Part shown: positions 1 through 5,427 of the stretch, one piece after another
How positions within the stretch are numbered: the stretch's first letter is position 1
Layout: each line of letters begins with the position of its first letter
Translations under genes and position numbers: made by a program
Source: a virus
Direction: 5' to 3' (one strand)
DNA length: 34,180 bases
Virus record (IMG/VR): IMGVR_UViG_3300030380_004710
Coordinates: 1 to 34,180 of that record
The notes under the pieces: model-generated
The model's database searches: none
Seen by the model: only the letters and a program-made list of their open reading frames with translations
Told to the model about the DNA's origin: nothing

Positions 1-126
1 ATAAAAATTATTAATTTTTATTGTTATTTTATTCTAGATTATGAATCTAAATTTCCTTGAGAAAATTTCTGCGAATCTAGATCATTTTCCGAGAGCCATT
101 TTTTTGGGTTGCAATGAGAAGCAAAA

Positions 127-149
127 ACATTTCACGGATCGTGAAATGT
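127..149. promoter_or_regulatory. 10-bp perfect inverted repeat
   Basis: ACATTTCACG (127-136) and CGTGAAATGT (140-149) are perfect reverse complements around a 3-nt centre. No T-run follows on either side, so it is less likely a terminator than an operator or a leader hairpin. It lies just upstream of the TTGACT box that may drive the gene starting at 216. Confidence 0.45.
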
Positions 150-162
150 AATTACTTTATGC

Positions 163-191
163 TTGACTCTGGGATCAAATGGGATTAATCT
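163..191 (+). promoter_or_regulatory. Candidate promoter for gene at 216
   Basis: TTGACT at 163-168 matches a -35 box well. At 17 nt spacing the -10 position reads TAATCT (186-191), which is weak. TGGGAT occurs twice in the spacer (170-175 and 180-185). Similar TTGAC plus TGG(G/T)AT arrangements precede the operons starting at 1448 and 6951, so this may belong to a phage-specific promoter or operator class. The motif is seen; the function is inferred. Confidence 0.35.
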
Positions 192-198
192 TATAGAT

Positions 199-212
199 AG
201 AAAGGAGGTGAT
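199..212 (+). promoter_or_regulatory. Exceptionally long Shine-Dalgarno site
   Basis: AGAAAGGAGGTGAT is complementary over 14 bases to the 16S rRNA 3' end typical of many alphaproteobacteria and Firmicutes (ATCACCTCCTTTCT). The core GGAGG lies 7 nt before the ATG at 216. Other genes here use shorter sites such as AAAGGA, so the first gene is probably translated very strongly. Confidence 0.7.
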
Positions 213-215
213 AAT

Positions 216-542
216 ATGAGTGCAATCGGTGATGTTATCGAAGATTATATCGATAATAAGATTGATGAAACCATTGACGAGAAAGTCAACGACTCTGTTG
301 ATAACTCTTATGTGGTTCAAGATCTTCGTACTGATGTTGACGATCTTAAATCTCAGATCGAAAACTTCGATGAGAATGCTATTGCTCAAATGGTCGTGGA
401 TACAATAGTTTCCAAAATGATCGGTGGCGAAAAGCAAGTTTATCAAACTGCTTACGTTACAAAGTTAGTTAACAGAGTTAACGAACTTGAGCAAGAGATT
501 CACAATCTCAAGAATCCAAAGCCAACTGCTATCAACGAGTAG
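216..542 (+). CDS. Small acidic coiled-coil protein
   Basis: A 108-residue protein that I do not recognise. It is acidic and predicted to be mostly helical. Residues 5-30 form a repetitive D/E/K-rich amphipathic stretch (IEDYIDNKIDETIDEKV). Residues about 35-55 and 83-102 have heptad-like hydrophobic spacing typical of coiled coils. There are no cysteines, signal peptide or membrane segment. The start is fixed by the strongest ribosome site in the window. A clear intrinsic terminator follows 7 nt after the stop, so it is a single-gene transcript. Such heavily expressed small acidic early phage proteins often bind and redirect host proteins, but no specific role can be assigned. The frame is almost certainly real. 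Confidence 0.85.
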   Translation: MSAIGDVIEDYIDNKIDETIDEKVNDSVDNSYVVQDLRTDVDDLKSQIENFDENAIAQMVVDTIVSKMIGGEKQVYQTAYVTKLVNRVNELEQEIHNLKNPKPTAINE

Positions 543-548
543 TTGGGA

Positions 549-580
549 AATGGGGACAGAAATGTCCCCATTATTTTTTT
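549..580 (+). terminator. Intrinsic terminator after first gene
   Basis: A 10-bp stem pairs AATGGGGACA (549-558) with TGTCCCCATT (563-572) around a GAAA tetraloop. A T-rich tail runs to 580. It lies directly after the stop codon at 542, separating the first gene from the one at 596. Confidence 0.9.
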
Positions 581-595
581 AGAAAGGAAAATAAA

Positions 596-754
596 ATGAC
601 AAGAAAACATTTCATCGCACTTGCTAAAGTGTGTATCAAAAATAAACTAGATGATGTAAGTATTCACGACATCGCTCTAGTCTGTAAAAACTTTAATAAA
701 AACTTTAGTTACATAAGGTTTTTAGATTATGTAAAAGATCCTAAAAATGGTTAA
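596..754 (+). CDS. Small conserved phage protein, 52 aa
   Basis: The protein starts MTRKHFIALAKVC and ends FLDYVKDPKNG. AGAAAGGA lies 9 nt before the ATG, and a strong UUCG-loop terminator follows 26 nt after the stop. It is basic and helical with three cysteines' worth of spacing too irregular for a clear zinc site. The pattern of an N-terminal helix, then a V/L-C-K-x-F-N motif, then a C-terminal RFLDYV helix recalls small hypothetical proteins of marine phages that end in RF and a short helix, but I cannot assign a function. The ribosome site and flanking terminators make a real gene likely. Confidence 0.7.
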   Translation: MTRKHFIALAKVCIKNKLDDVSIHDIALVCKNFNKNFSYIRFLDYVKDPKNG

Positions 755-780
755 TAGTTTCCGCGACCATGGAAAGATAA

Positions 781-807
781 GAGGGTGCTTCGGCACTCTC
801 TTTTTTT
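781..807 (+). terminator. Intrinsic terminator with TTCG loop
   Basis: GAGGGTGC (781-788) pairs with GCACTCTC (793-800), with one G-T pair, around a TTCG tetraloop. A run of seven T follows (801-807). It ends the short transcript carrying the 52-aa gene. Confidence 0.92.
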
Positions 808-834
808 GGTTCTCGGATTTTGTTCTTTTTAAAA

Positions 835-877
835 ATCGCAGAGAATCGCAAAGCGACCACTCCGTTTTCTCTGCGAT
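835..877. repeat. Tandem structured repeat, copy 1
   Basis: Eleven-bp perfect arms ATCGCAGAGAA (835-845) and TTCTCTGCGAT (867-877) enclose a 21-nt loop, which itself contains a mini-stem TCGC-AAA-GCGA (846-856). Read on the - strand, the hairpin is followed at once by TTTTT (complement of 831-835), so it can end the leftward nuclease transcript. The loop is nearly identical to that of copy 2, while the arms differ by compensated changes. Confidence 0.75.
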
Positions 878-921
878 CTACCGAAATTTTTTTTGAAGCC
901 GCAGTCGTGTTCGGAAGCAAA

Positions 922-966
922 AGTTGCAGAAATTCGCAGAGCGATCACTTCGTTATTTCTGCAACT
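922..966. repeat. Tandem structured repeat, copy 2
   Basis: Twelve-bp perfect arms AGTTGCAGAAAT (922-933) and ATTTCTGCAACT (955-966) enclose a 21-nt loop with the mini-stem TCGC-AGA-GCGA (934-944). The loop differs from copy 1 at three positions. The right arm overlaps the stop codon and last codons of the leftward nuclease gene. On the - strand the hairpin is followed by TTTTGCTT, a weaker tail than copy 1. The pair could be a double terminator or a conserved RNA element. Confidence 0.75.
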
Positions 967-1369
967 GTTCCACTTTTTGATTTGCAATCGCAAGAGCCAT
1001 GTCCAATTCTCCACGCACCAAGAACCCAGGACTATCGGTTGACAACGAAGGGTTGCAAGGGTCGGACACAAGAAACTTGCAAAGCGTACCACCCTCAAAC
1101 AAATATAGAGCCTTGGTTAAAGGGTGTCGAACCAAGAAAAAAGAAACATAATTATTAGCTTGTATCCTCAAATGCGTTGATATTTGGGACAACTCAACCT
1201 TAAATTTGTTTCCTTTTGTTGGTGCTTTTAGTTCAATAAATAATGGAAACTTTTTATTAATTATTATTACATCAGTAAAGCCACTATTAAATTTGTTTTC
1301 TATTTTTTGTATAAAAGTATTTGATGGTAATTGTTTTTTTATATTCAAAAAAAATTGTTTTTCTTTCAT
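953..1369 (-). CDS. PD-(D/E)XK nuclease-like protein
   Basis: A 138-residue protein with the small endonuclease core of VRR-NUC or Holliday-junction-resolvase-like PD-(D/E)XK enzymes. Asp33 lies in GFTDVIII; Glu46 and Lys48 lie in FIELKAP (the E-x-K pair); Gln62 lies in the following helix (LSQISTHL). That order (D, ELK, Q) is what the fold uses to bind metal and cut DNA. It probably acts in the cytoplasm on phage recombination or packaging intermediates or on host DNA. It is read opposite to all its neighbours and shares a short divergent promoter region with the operon starting at 1448. The SD before the start is only fair (AAGCAAGA). Two tandem hairpins overlap and follow its end. Fold confidence is fair; the substrate is unknown. 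Confidence 0.72.
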   Translation of the reverse strand: MKEKQFFLNIKKQLPSNTFIQKIENKFNSGFTDVIIINKKFPLFIELKAPTKGNKFKVELSQISTHLRIQANNYVSFFLVRHPLTKALYLFEGGTLCKFLVSDPCNPSLSTDSPGFLVRGELDMALAIANQKVEQLQK

Positions 1370-1377
1370 TTTCTTGC

Positions 1378-1407
1378 TTGACCTTTATGGGATAATATGA
1401 GATAAAT
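1378..1407 (+). promoter_or_regulatory. Candidate early promoter/operator
   Basis: TTGACC (1378-1383) is followed by TTTATGGGATAATATG. GATAAA at 1401-1406 lies at 17 nt spacing. Alternatively TGG-GATAAT (1388-1396) could serve as an extended -10. The TTATGG box resembles those ahead of the two RHH genes. It lies between the divergent nuclease gene and the first gene of the rightward operon. Confidence 0.45.
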
Positions 1408-1447
1408 AATATAAGGCATAATTTAATTTTAACAGAAAGGTTATTAA

Positions 1448-1585
1448 ATGGAAGACGTAAACTCAACCGAGTATTTAAAAAACCAAGAATGGTTTTTAAG
1501 TGGTTTGTATGTTTTACAAATCATTGTTGAAGAGCAAGAAGAAACTAAAAATTATATAAGGGGGAAAAAATGGGAGTACCAATAG
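1448..1585 (+). CDS. Small hypothetical protein, 45 aa
   Basis: The protein starts MEDVNSTEYLKNQEWFLSG and ends RGKKWEYQ. AGAAAGG lies 8 nt before the ATG, and it is first in a rightward operon behind a candidate promoter. It is acidic in the middle (VEEQEETKN) with an amphipathic helix. The last 16 bases overlap the start of the 111-aa gene in another frame, which suggests translational coupling. I recognise no family. It is supported mainly by the ribosome site and position. Confidence 0.6.
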   Translation: MEDVNSTEYLKNQEWFLSGLYVLQIIVEEQEETKNYIRGKKWEYQ

Positions 1586-1905
1586 TTCAAGCAGATTTTA
1601 ATACAGTAGATTATTCGAAAGAAATGTTATTAAAAAACTTTCCAAAGGGATCTACTGTTCATTTAGTTATTAGACAAGTTTCAAGGTCTGGAATGTATAG
1701 ACATATTTCAGTTCATGGCATTAAAAATAATACAGTTTATCATTATTCTTTTCATGTCGCTAAAGTTTTAGAATGGACATACAAAGACAAAACCAATGCC
1801 GTTGGTGTCGGTGGTTGTGGTATGGATATGGGTTTCCATCTTGTATACACTTTAGCAAGTGTTTTATATAATGATGGTTACGCATTAACACATAAATATA
1901 TATAA
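1570..1905 (+). CDS. Conserved phage protein with VSRSGMxR motif
   Basis: A 111-residue protein that I recognise only as a conserved uncharacterised family of phages and mobile elements. The diagnostic parts are VIRQVSRSGMYRHISVHGI (residues about 33-51), then an aromatic-rich strand region, and near the C terminus VGGCGMDMGFHLVYTLASVLYNDGYAL (about 79-105). The invariant-looking SGM, GGCGMDMG and final Tyr and His residues suggest a small catalytic or nucleotide-binding fold, but no reaction is known to me. The start has AAGGGGG about 5 nt upstream. It overlaps the preceding small gene and lies 9 nt before a DUF3846-like gene. Early-operon context is consistent with a host-takeover or metabolic role. 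Confidence 0.85.
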   Translation: MGVPIVQADFNTVDYSKEMLLKNFPKGSTVHLVIRQVSRSGMYRHISVHGIKNNTVYHYSFHVAKVLEWTYKDKTNAVGVGGCGMDMGFHLVYTLASVLYNDGYALTHKYI

Positions 1906-1914
1906 GGGGGTAAA

Positions 1915-2376
1915 ATGAAAGCATATTTAATTGATCCGATTAATAAAATAGTTTCCGTTGTTGATTACAACGGAGACTATCAAACCATTAATAAACTAAT
2001 AAATTCGCAAAGAGGATTTGACGCAGTTTATGGTTTTAGAAATGAAGACACATTGTATGTTGATGACGAAGGCTTATTAAGAAAAGAAAATTACGGCTTT
2101 GAATTTACATATGATAATGGTCATACTCAACCTTTAATGGGGAAGGCTTTAGTTTTAGGCACAGACGCAGAAGGCGAAAGTGTTGCAGTTAAAAGCACAT
2201 TGGAAGAAGTTGAAAGTAAAATTAAATGGATTGGCAAAGTTCAAATCTATCATGGACAAACTGGTTTTGAGATTGTCCCAATAGAAGCAGATGTAGAGGA
2301 AGCAAAGAACTCTATAATAAGAGAAGAAGTTAATAAAACATTATCTAAAATATTTGACGAAGGGAGGAAAAAATGA
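1915..2376 (+). CDS. DUF3846-like protein
   Basis: A 153-residue protein that looks like DUF3846, a phage and plasmid family of unknown function. The start MKAYLIDPINKIVSVVDYNGDYQTINKLI matches the family's MKAYLIDP...V.YNGDY.xIYELI opening, followed by DTLYVDDEGLLR and PLMGKALVLGTDAEG. The C-terminal part (residues about 100-153) goes beyond the core and ends in a charged helix. It is soluble, with no signal or membrane segment. The ribosome site AAGGGGG precedes the ATG. Its stop overlaps the ATG of the next small gene (ATGA), so the genes are translated together. Confidence 0.8.
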   Translation: MKAYLIDPINKIVSVVDYNGDYQTINKLINSQRGFDAVYGFRNEDTLYVDDEGLLRKENYGFEFTYDNGHTQPLMGKALVLGTDAEGESVAVKSTLEEVESKIKWIGKVQIYHGQTGFEIVPIEADVEEAKNSIIREEVNKTLSKIFDEGRKK

Positions 2377-2552
2377 CAGTTGAAGTTTTAGAAAAGAAAA
2401 GTCTATCGTCTTTGTATAGCGAGGTTACATTTATTCAAGGTCAAGTTAAATCAAATCTTGAAATGCAATTACATTTGAAGAAAGAAGAGATGAAGTTGCA
2501 AGACATGAGAGCCGATCTTGAAAAAGAAATCGTAGGTTTGCAAAATGACTAG
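2373..2552 (+). CDS. Small coiled-coil protein, 59 aa
   Basis: The protein opens MTVEVLEKKSLSSLYSEVTF and continues with a long helix rich in Glu, Lys, Leu and Met that ends KEIVGLQND. AGGGAGG lies 6 nt before the ATG, which overlaps the previous stop as ATGA. The gene overlaps the next start by 8 bases. Residues about 20-57 have the heptad pattern of a coiled coil (LEMQLHLKKEEMKLQDM), so it probably dimerises. No function can be assigned. It is too short to be judged alone, but the ribosome site and the overlaps on both sides support it. Confidence 0.7.
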   Translation: MTVEVLEKKSLSSLYSEVTFIQGQVKSNLEMQLHLKKEEMKLQDMRADLEKEIVGLQND

Positions 2553-2748
2553 GCTTTTAAAATTAGTCGAGAGAGTTGGGGAAGATTTAGATATCTTCCT
2601 CAATGACAAGGGCATGACAAACGATCAAGCATTTAAAGAGATAGGTGCAAAACTTTATGAAGTTGATGGACTTACTTGGAAAGGTGGCTTTGTTGTTAAG
2701 ATCGCAGAGCAATTAATATTAGAAAATATCGAGGAAGAAAATATATAG
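2545..2748 (+). CDS. Small hypothetical protein, 67 aa
   Basis: A 67-residue acidic protein that starts MTRLLKLVERVGEDLDIFLN and ends ILENIEEENI. No family is recognised. It overlaps the previous coiled-coil gene by 8 bases and has no strong ribosome site of its own (AAATCGTAGG lies upstream), so it is probably coupled to that gene's translation. It is the last gene before a hairpin at 2761-2783. There is no signal peptide or membrane segment. Confidence 0.65.
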   Translation: MTRLLKLVERVGEDLDIFLNDKGMTNDQAFKEIGAKLYEVDGLTWKGGFVVKIAEQLILENIEEENI

Positions 2749-2760
2749 TAATAATCAAAG

Positions 2761-2783
2761 TTAGGCATGGTTTCCGTGCCTAA
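2761..2783 (+). promoter_or_regulatory. 10-bp hairpin between genes
   Basis: TTAGGCATGG (2761-2770) pairs with CCGTGCCTAA (2774-2783) around a TTT loop, with one G-T pair. There is no T-run after it, so it may be an attenuator, an mRNA end-protecting hairpin or an inefficient terminator. It sits 37 nt before the ATG at 2821. Confidence 0.6.
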
Positions 2784-2820
2784 TCTTGAATATTGCAACA
2801 ACAAAATGAAAGGAGATGTT

Positions 2821-3327
2821 ATGCAAATATCAAAACTAGAACTCAAGAATATTGAGTATTATAAAAGAGGAAGTGAAGAAACTCCTTGTTATAATGCGAC
2901 AGTATATGTCAACGGCAAAAAAGCAGTTGAAGTATCTAATGATGGTCATGGGGGTTGTGATAGACAACATACCTATCCACAGTTTATGGACGATCATCAA
3001 GATGTGAATGTTTTACAAACTCTTAATGAATATTGTGTTAAGACTTTTGGTAGCAAAAAATATGAATGGGGAAAAGTAGAGATTGATCTTGAGCATTGGT
3101 GTCAAGATAGACTTTATGATCATCTTGAGCAAAAGAAACTTAAGACCGATATGAGAACTAAATTTATTTGTGTCGATAAAGTTAAGAACGAACTTTATGC
3201 TTATAATAAAAAAGGTATTTCAGATATTCAATTCAAAGCACATATGGTTAAAAAGCACCCACAAGATACTTGCCTAAACTTTTTAGAATTTGATTTGGCA
3301 TGGAAACTTTTTGATGGAGTTGTGTAA
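2821..3327 (+). CDS. Conserved phage protein with SNDGHGGCD motif
   Basis: A 168-residue protein that I recognise as an uncharacterised family in marine and other phages. The hallmark is a strand pair followed by VSNDGHGGCDRQHTYPQF (residues about 38-55), with a conserved Cys and His that could bind metal. A second half contains EHWCQDRLYDHLE and a C-terminal LDLAWK-like helix. A longer reading frame opens at 2767, but AAAGGAG 6 nt before the ATG at 2821 decides this start. The start of the next gene overlaps its stop by one base. No function can be given. The size and ribosome site leave little doubt that it is expressed. Confidence 0.85.
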   Translation: MQISKLELKNIEYYKRGSEETPCYNATVYVNGKKAVEVSNDGHGGCDRQHTYPQFMDDHQDVNVLQTLNEYCVKTFGSKKYEWGKVEIDLEHWCQDRLYDHLEQKKLKTDMRTKFICVDKVKNELYAYNKKGISDIQFKAHMVKKHPQDTCLNFLEFDLAWKLFDGVV

Positions 3328-3491
3328 TGAACGAACCAAGACCAACTAGTCTAGATCTAGCAAAAGCAGTAGAAGATTTTCTTCTCCATGAACTTGATGT
3401 GGTTACGGAGAGTGATTGGTTTGATGAAGTTATAGATAAGAAAGTAACTGAAGTAATAAATAGAAAACTATCAGAATTAGGAAAGGATTAA
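3327..3491 (+). CDS. Small hypothetical protein, 54 aa
   Basis: The protein starts MNEPRPTSLDLAKAVEDFLL and ends INRKLSELGKD. The ATG overlaps the previous stop (TAATG), which indicates coupled translation. It lies 2 nt before the next start. The second half (WFDEVIDKKVTEVINRKL) is an acidic amphipathic helix like the repetitive helix in the 108-aa gene at 216, though the resemblance may just reflect composition. It is soluble and of unknown function. Confidence 0.65.
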   Translation: MNEPRPTSLDLAKAVEDFLLHELDVVTESDWFDEVIDKKVTEVINRKLSELGKD

Positions 3492-3493
3492 TT

Positions 3494-3901
3494 ATGGGTA
3501 GATATTACAACGGAGATATTGAAGGTAAGTTTTGGTTTAGTGTGCAAAGTAGTGATGATGCAGATTTCTTTGGTCAACAAGGAGAAGCAAGGTTTTTAAA
3601 TTATTACTTTGATACAGAGGACTTGCCGAAAATAGAAGAAGGTATCAAGAAATGCAAAGATTATTTAGGTCGTCTTTTAAAGATACTAGATAAATTCTTT
3701 GAAGAAAATAATGGATACAATGACAAGATGTTAGTTGATTATCTAAACGACATTTATTCTTTTGAAGGGTTACCATCAAAGAAGTTTACCGAACAAGGGG
3801 TAAAGCATTATTTAGAATGGTATGCAAGACTTGGGTTAGGTGAACAAATCTTGGATTGTGTTAAAGAAAAAGGCGAGTGCCAATTTGAGGCAGAGCTATG
3901 A
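3494..3901 (+). CDS. Conserved phage protein (MGRYYxGDIxGKFWF family)
   Basis: A 135-residue protein of an uncharacterised phage family recognised by the N-terminal motif MGRYYNGDIEGKFWFSVQSS with DDADFFG, a middle helical part (YYFDTEDLPKIEEGIKKC), and a C-terminal segment LEWYARLGLGEQILDCVKEKGECQFEAEL. The near-invariant start suggests a conserved interaction surface or an aromatic-lined binding pocket. There is no known catalytic motif, signal peptide or membrane span. A GGAAAGGA site precedes the ATG. Its last bases overlap the start of the next gene by 4 (ATGA). Similar proteins sit in early phage operons, and nothing here contradicts that. Confidence 0.85.
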   Translation: MGRYYNGDIEGKFWFSVQSSDDADFFGQQGEARFLNYYFDTEDLPKIEEGIKKCKDYLGRLLKILDKFFEENNGYNDKMLVDYLNDIYSFEGLPSKKFTEQGVKHYLEWYARLGLGEQILDCVKEKGECQFEAEL

Positions 3902-4086
3902 AAGACCCAATAGAAAATATGGTTTTTAAAATCTTAGATGATTTTAAAGATGGGACTTATGATGCTTTAATATATGGCATTAAAAGTGAAACTAATAAAA
4001 CTTATGCCTACAAACAAGGTTATGACTTTGGTTTAGTTTTATATAACGATCAGATAAGTGAGGAAAAAGATGCTCAAACATCTTGA
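3898..4086 (+). CDS. Small hypothetical protein, 62 aa
   Basis: A 62-residue protein with no recognised family. It opens MKDPIENMVFKILDDFKDGTY and contains YAYKQGYDFGLVLYN. The ATG overlaps the previous stop (ATGA), and its last 17 bases overlap the methyltransferase start, so the three genes are likely co-translated. The Tyr/Phe/Gly-rich second half could be a small helical hairpin that binds a partner. It has no membrane segment. The only support is the operon context. Confidence 0.65.
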   Translation: MKDPIENMVFKILDDFKDGTYDALIYGIKSETNKTYAYKQGYDFGLVLYNDQISEEKDAQTS

Positions 4087-5179
4087 TTTATGTAGTGGTA
4101 TTGGTGGCTTTGCCGTAGGTTTTTCTATGGCAGAGTTATCAGAGCCTATCGCTTTTTGCGACACAGACAAGTTTTGTCAGAAAGTTCTTGCTAAAAACTT
4201 TCCAGGTATTCCAATTTATGATGATGTAAAGGAGATCGCAGATGACCCAAGAAGATTTATTTCAGAACGACCAGATATCCTCACGGCAGGATATCCGTGT
4301 CAACCCTTCTCAACAAGTGGCAAAAGGGGTGGATCGCAAGACCCTCGCCACATCTTTCCGTACTTGCATAAACTTATTGAACAAATCAGACCCACTTATT
4401 GTGTTTTCGAAAACGTATATGGACACCTCTCATTGGGACTTGACGAGGTACTGTTTGCAATGGAAAGCCTCAACTACCACACGAGGACATTTGTACTTCC
4501 GTCTAGTGCAATCGGAGCAAGACATAAACGAGAAAGATTATGGATCATCTGTAGAAACTTGGGCGACCCCCACAACTATGGATTCCCTACCACCGAGAAG
4601 TGCAGAGGCAACGAAGAAGATGCAAGAGGGACACAGAAAAGGTCGCAAGAGACCGAGCAATCTGAGGGAGCAAGTCGATCCGAAGACAATGGAAATGTAT
4701 CCAACACCGACAACAAAAGGTTTCGGTCATGCCTCGGAGGGTCAAACAATGATGTTCAGAAGGAAAGTGGAGAATGGAGAACTGACAGAAGCAGAAGCTC
4801 AAGCCATGATGAACGGAGTAACTTTGAGACCACCGAGAATGGAAGAATGGAATTATCCAACACCGACATCAAGTCTAAAGAAGCACAGTTACAACGGCAA
4901 CAAGGACTTTTGGGAGAACCGAGTGGAGAAGGGGAGACAGATGGACTTGGGAATGAAAATGTACCAAACGGAAGGAGACGGAAGGTTGAACTGCGATTGG
5001 ACGGAGTGGTTGATGGGGTATCCTATTGGTTGGACGAACCTAGAGGAGTTCCAAGAATAGTTGTCGATCAGAAAGATCGTGCCAATAGGTTGAAAGCATT
5101 GGGTAATGCTATCGTACCACAAAATGCAAAGTTAATTGGATTAGCAATAAAGAAGGAGATACAAGATGGAATTAAATGA
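4070..5179 (+). CDS. dcm: C5-cytosine DNA methyltransferase
   Basis: A 369-residue cytosine-5 DNA methyltransferase. It transfers a methyl group from S-adenosylmethionine to cytosine in a specific site, probably shielding phage DNA from host restriction. Visible motifs: I DLCSGIGGFAVGF (6-18); IV GYPCQPFSTSGKRGG with catalytic Cys77; VI FENV (113-116); VIII GARHKRERLWI (149-159); X RLKALGNAIVPQ near the C terminus. A GTG at 4058 is in frame, but GAGG 6 nt before the ATG at 4070 and the family start MLKHLDLCSG decide the start. Residues about 165-320, where the target-recognition part lies, are low-complexity and hydrophilic because a second gene is encoded in the +1 frame across most of this gene. 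It overlaps the next gene by 14 bases. The target sequence is unknown. Confidence 0.95.
   Translation: MLKHLDLCSGIGGFAVGFSMAELSEPIAFCDTDKFCQKVLAKNFPGIPIYDDVKEIADDPRRFISERPDILTAGYPCQPFSTSGKRGGSQDPRHIFPYLHKLIEQIRPTYCVFENVYGHLSLGLDEVLFAMESLNYHTRTFVLPSSAIGARHKRERLWIICRNLGDPHNYGFPTTEKCRGNEEDARGTQKRSQETEQSEGASRSEDNGNVSNTDNKRFRSCLGGSNNDVQKESGEWRTDRSRSSSHDERSNFETTENGRMELSNTDIKSKEAQLQRQQGLLGEPSGEGETDGLGNENVPNGRRRKVELRLDGVVDGVSYWLDEPRGVPRIVVDQKDRANRLKALGNAIVPQNAKLIGLAIKKEIQDGIK
4242..5060 (+). CDS. Nested Dcm-associated protein (PTPT/WLMGYPIGWT family)
   Basis: A 272-residue frame wholly inside the methyltransferase gene, in the +1 frame. AAAGGAG (4228-4234) lies 7 nt before its ATG, which is as good as any site here. 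The protein is not a random shadow. It has the features of a phage family usually found near dcm genes: SHWDLTRYCLQWKASTTTRGHLYFRLV (63-89), WATPTTMDSLPPRSAEA (107-123), GRKRPSNLREQV (134-145), YPTPTT (153-158), a second YPTPTS, and the closing WTEWLMGYPIGWTNLEE (253-269). The function is unknown, but dependence on the methyltransferase is likely. Where this frame reads PTPT, the methyltransferase frame reads SNTD, so both proteins constrain the same bases. Local base composition is less AT-rich than its surroundings. Homology is recalled, not searched. Confidence 0.85.
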   Translation: MTQEDLFQNDQISSRQDIRVNPSQQVAKGVDRKTLATSFRTCINLLNKSDPLIVFSKTYMDTSHWDLTRYCLQWKASTTTRGHLYFRLVQSEQDINEKDYGSSVETWATPTTMDSLPPRSAEATKKMQEGHRKGRKRPSNLREQVDPKTMEMYPTPTTKGFGHASEGQTMMFRRKVENGELTEAEAQAMMNGVTLRPPRMEEWNYPTPTSSLKKHSYNGNKDFWENRVEKGRQMDLGMKMYQTEGDGRLNCDWTEWLMGYPIGWTNLEEFQE

Positions 5180-5372
5180 ATATCAAAAAGGTTGGCGATA
5201 TCTTGTTTGGGTTGGTGGTGTTGATGATGCCTTCGTCCACTATCAAGATGCTTTGGATAGTTACAATGGTTGGACTAGACAAGGTTATGATGATGTCATT
5301 TTATCTAAACTAAATGAAGATGACACAGAAAAAATTATTATAAATTCAAACTATCAAGAACCAAGAGGTTGA
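5166..5372 (+). CDS. Small hypothetical protein, 68 aa
   Basis: A 68-residue protein starting MELNEYQKGWRYLVWVGGVDDAF and ending NSNYQEPRG. AAGGAG 7 nt upstream gives a strong ribosome site, and the first 14 bases overlap the methyltransferase end, so it belongs to the same operon. The first half (WRYLVWVGGVDDAFVHYQDALDSYNGW) resembles small phage proteins with an aromatic strand and a helix. No function is known. It ends just before a TTGACA sequence at 5369 and faces the end of the leftward small-terminase gene. Confidence 0.75.
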   Translation: MELNEYQKGWRYLVWVGGVDDAFVHYQDALDSYNGWTRQGYDDVILSKLNEDDTEKIIINSNYQEPRG

Positions 5373-5427
5373 CATTTATATGTTTTTTAAATTATCCTTG
5401 GATTGCACGGAGCAATATCGGGAATTG

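Larger units (their letters stand above)
1..215. other. Left non-coding leader
   Basis: No convincing gene is visible before the start codon at 216. The stretch is AT-rich and holds a small inverted repeat (TAGATT at 35-40, AATCTA at 44-49), a 10-bp perfect hairpin at 127-149, a TTGACT box at 163-168 and a very strong ribosome binding site at 199-212. It is best read as the promoter and leader of the first gene. A small antisense frame overlaps its right end but has no ribosome site or recognisable product. Confidence 0.6.

Noticed and set aside
820-1158. 112-residue rightward frame across the hairpin pair and the nuclease gene
   Set aside because: It runs through the structured repeats and antisense to a nuclease-like gene with clear motifs. 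It has no ribosome site and no family features.
2767-2820. Earlier start for the SNDGHGGCD protein
   Set aside because: The upstream ATG has no ribosome site and the extension crosses the hairpin at 2761-2783, while AAAGGAG precedes the ATG at 2821.
4058-4069. GTG at 4058 as the methyltransferase start
   Set aside because: GAGG and the family start MLKHLDLCSG point to the ATG at 4070. The extra codons cover the ribosome site itself.
5369-5397. TTGACA at 5369 as a promoter
   Set aside because: A rightward transcript from there would run antisense into the small-terminase gene, and no good -10 box is present at 17 nt (TTATCC). It may be chance in AT-rich DNA.
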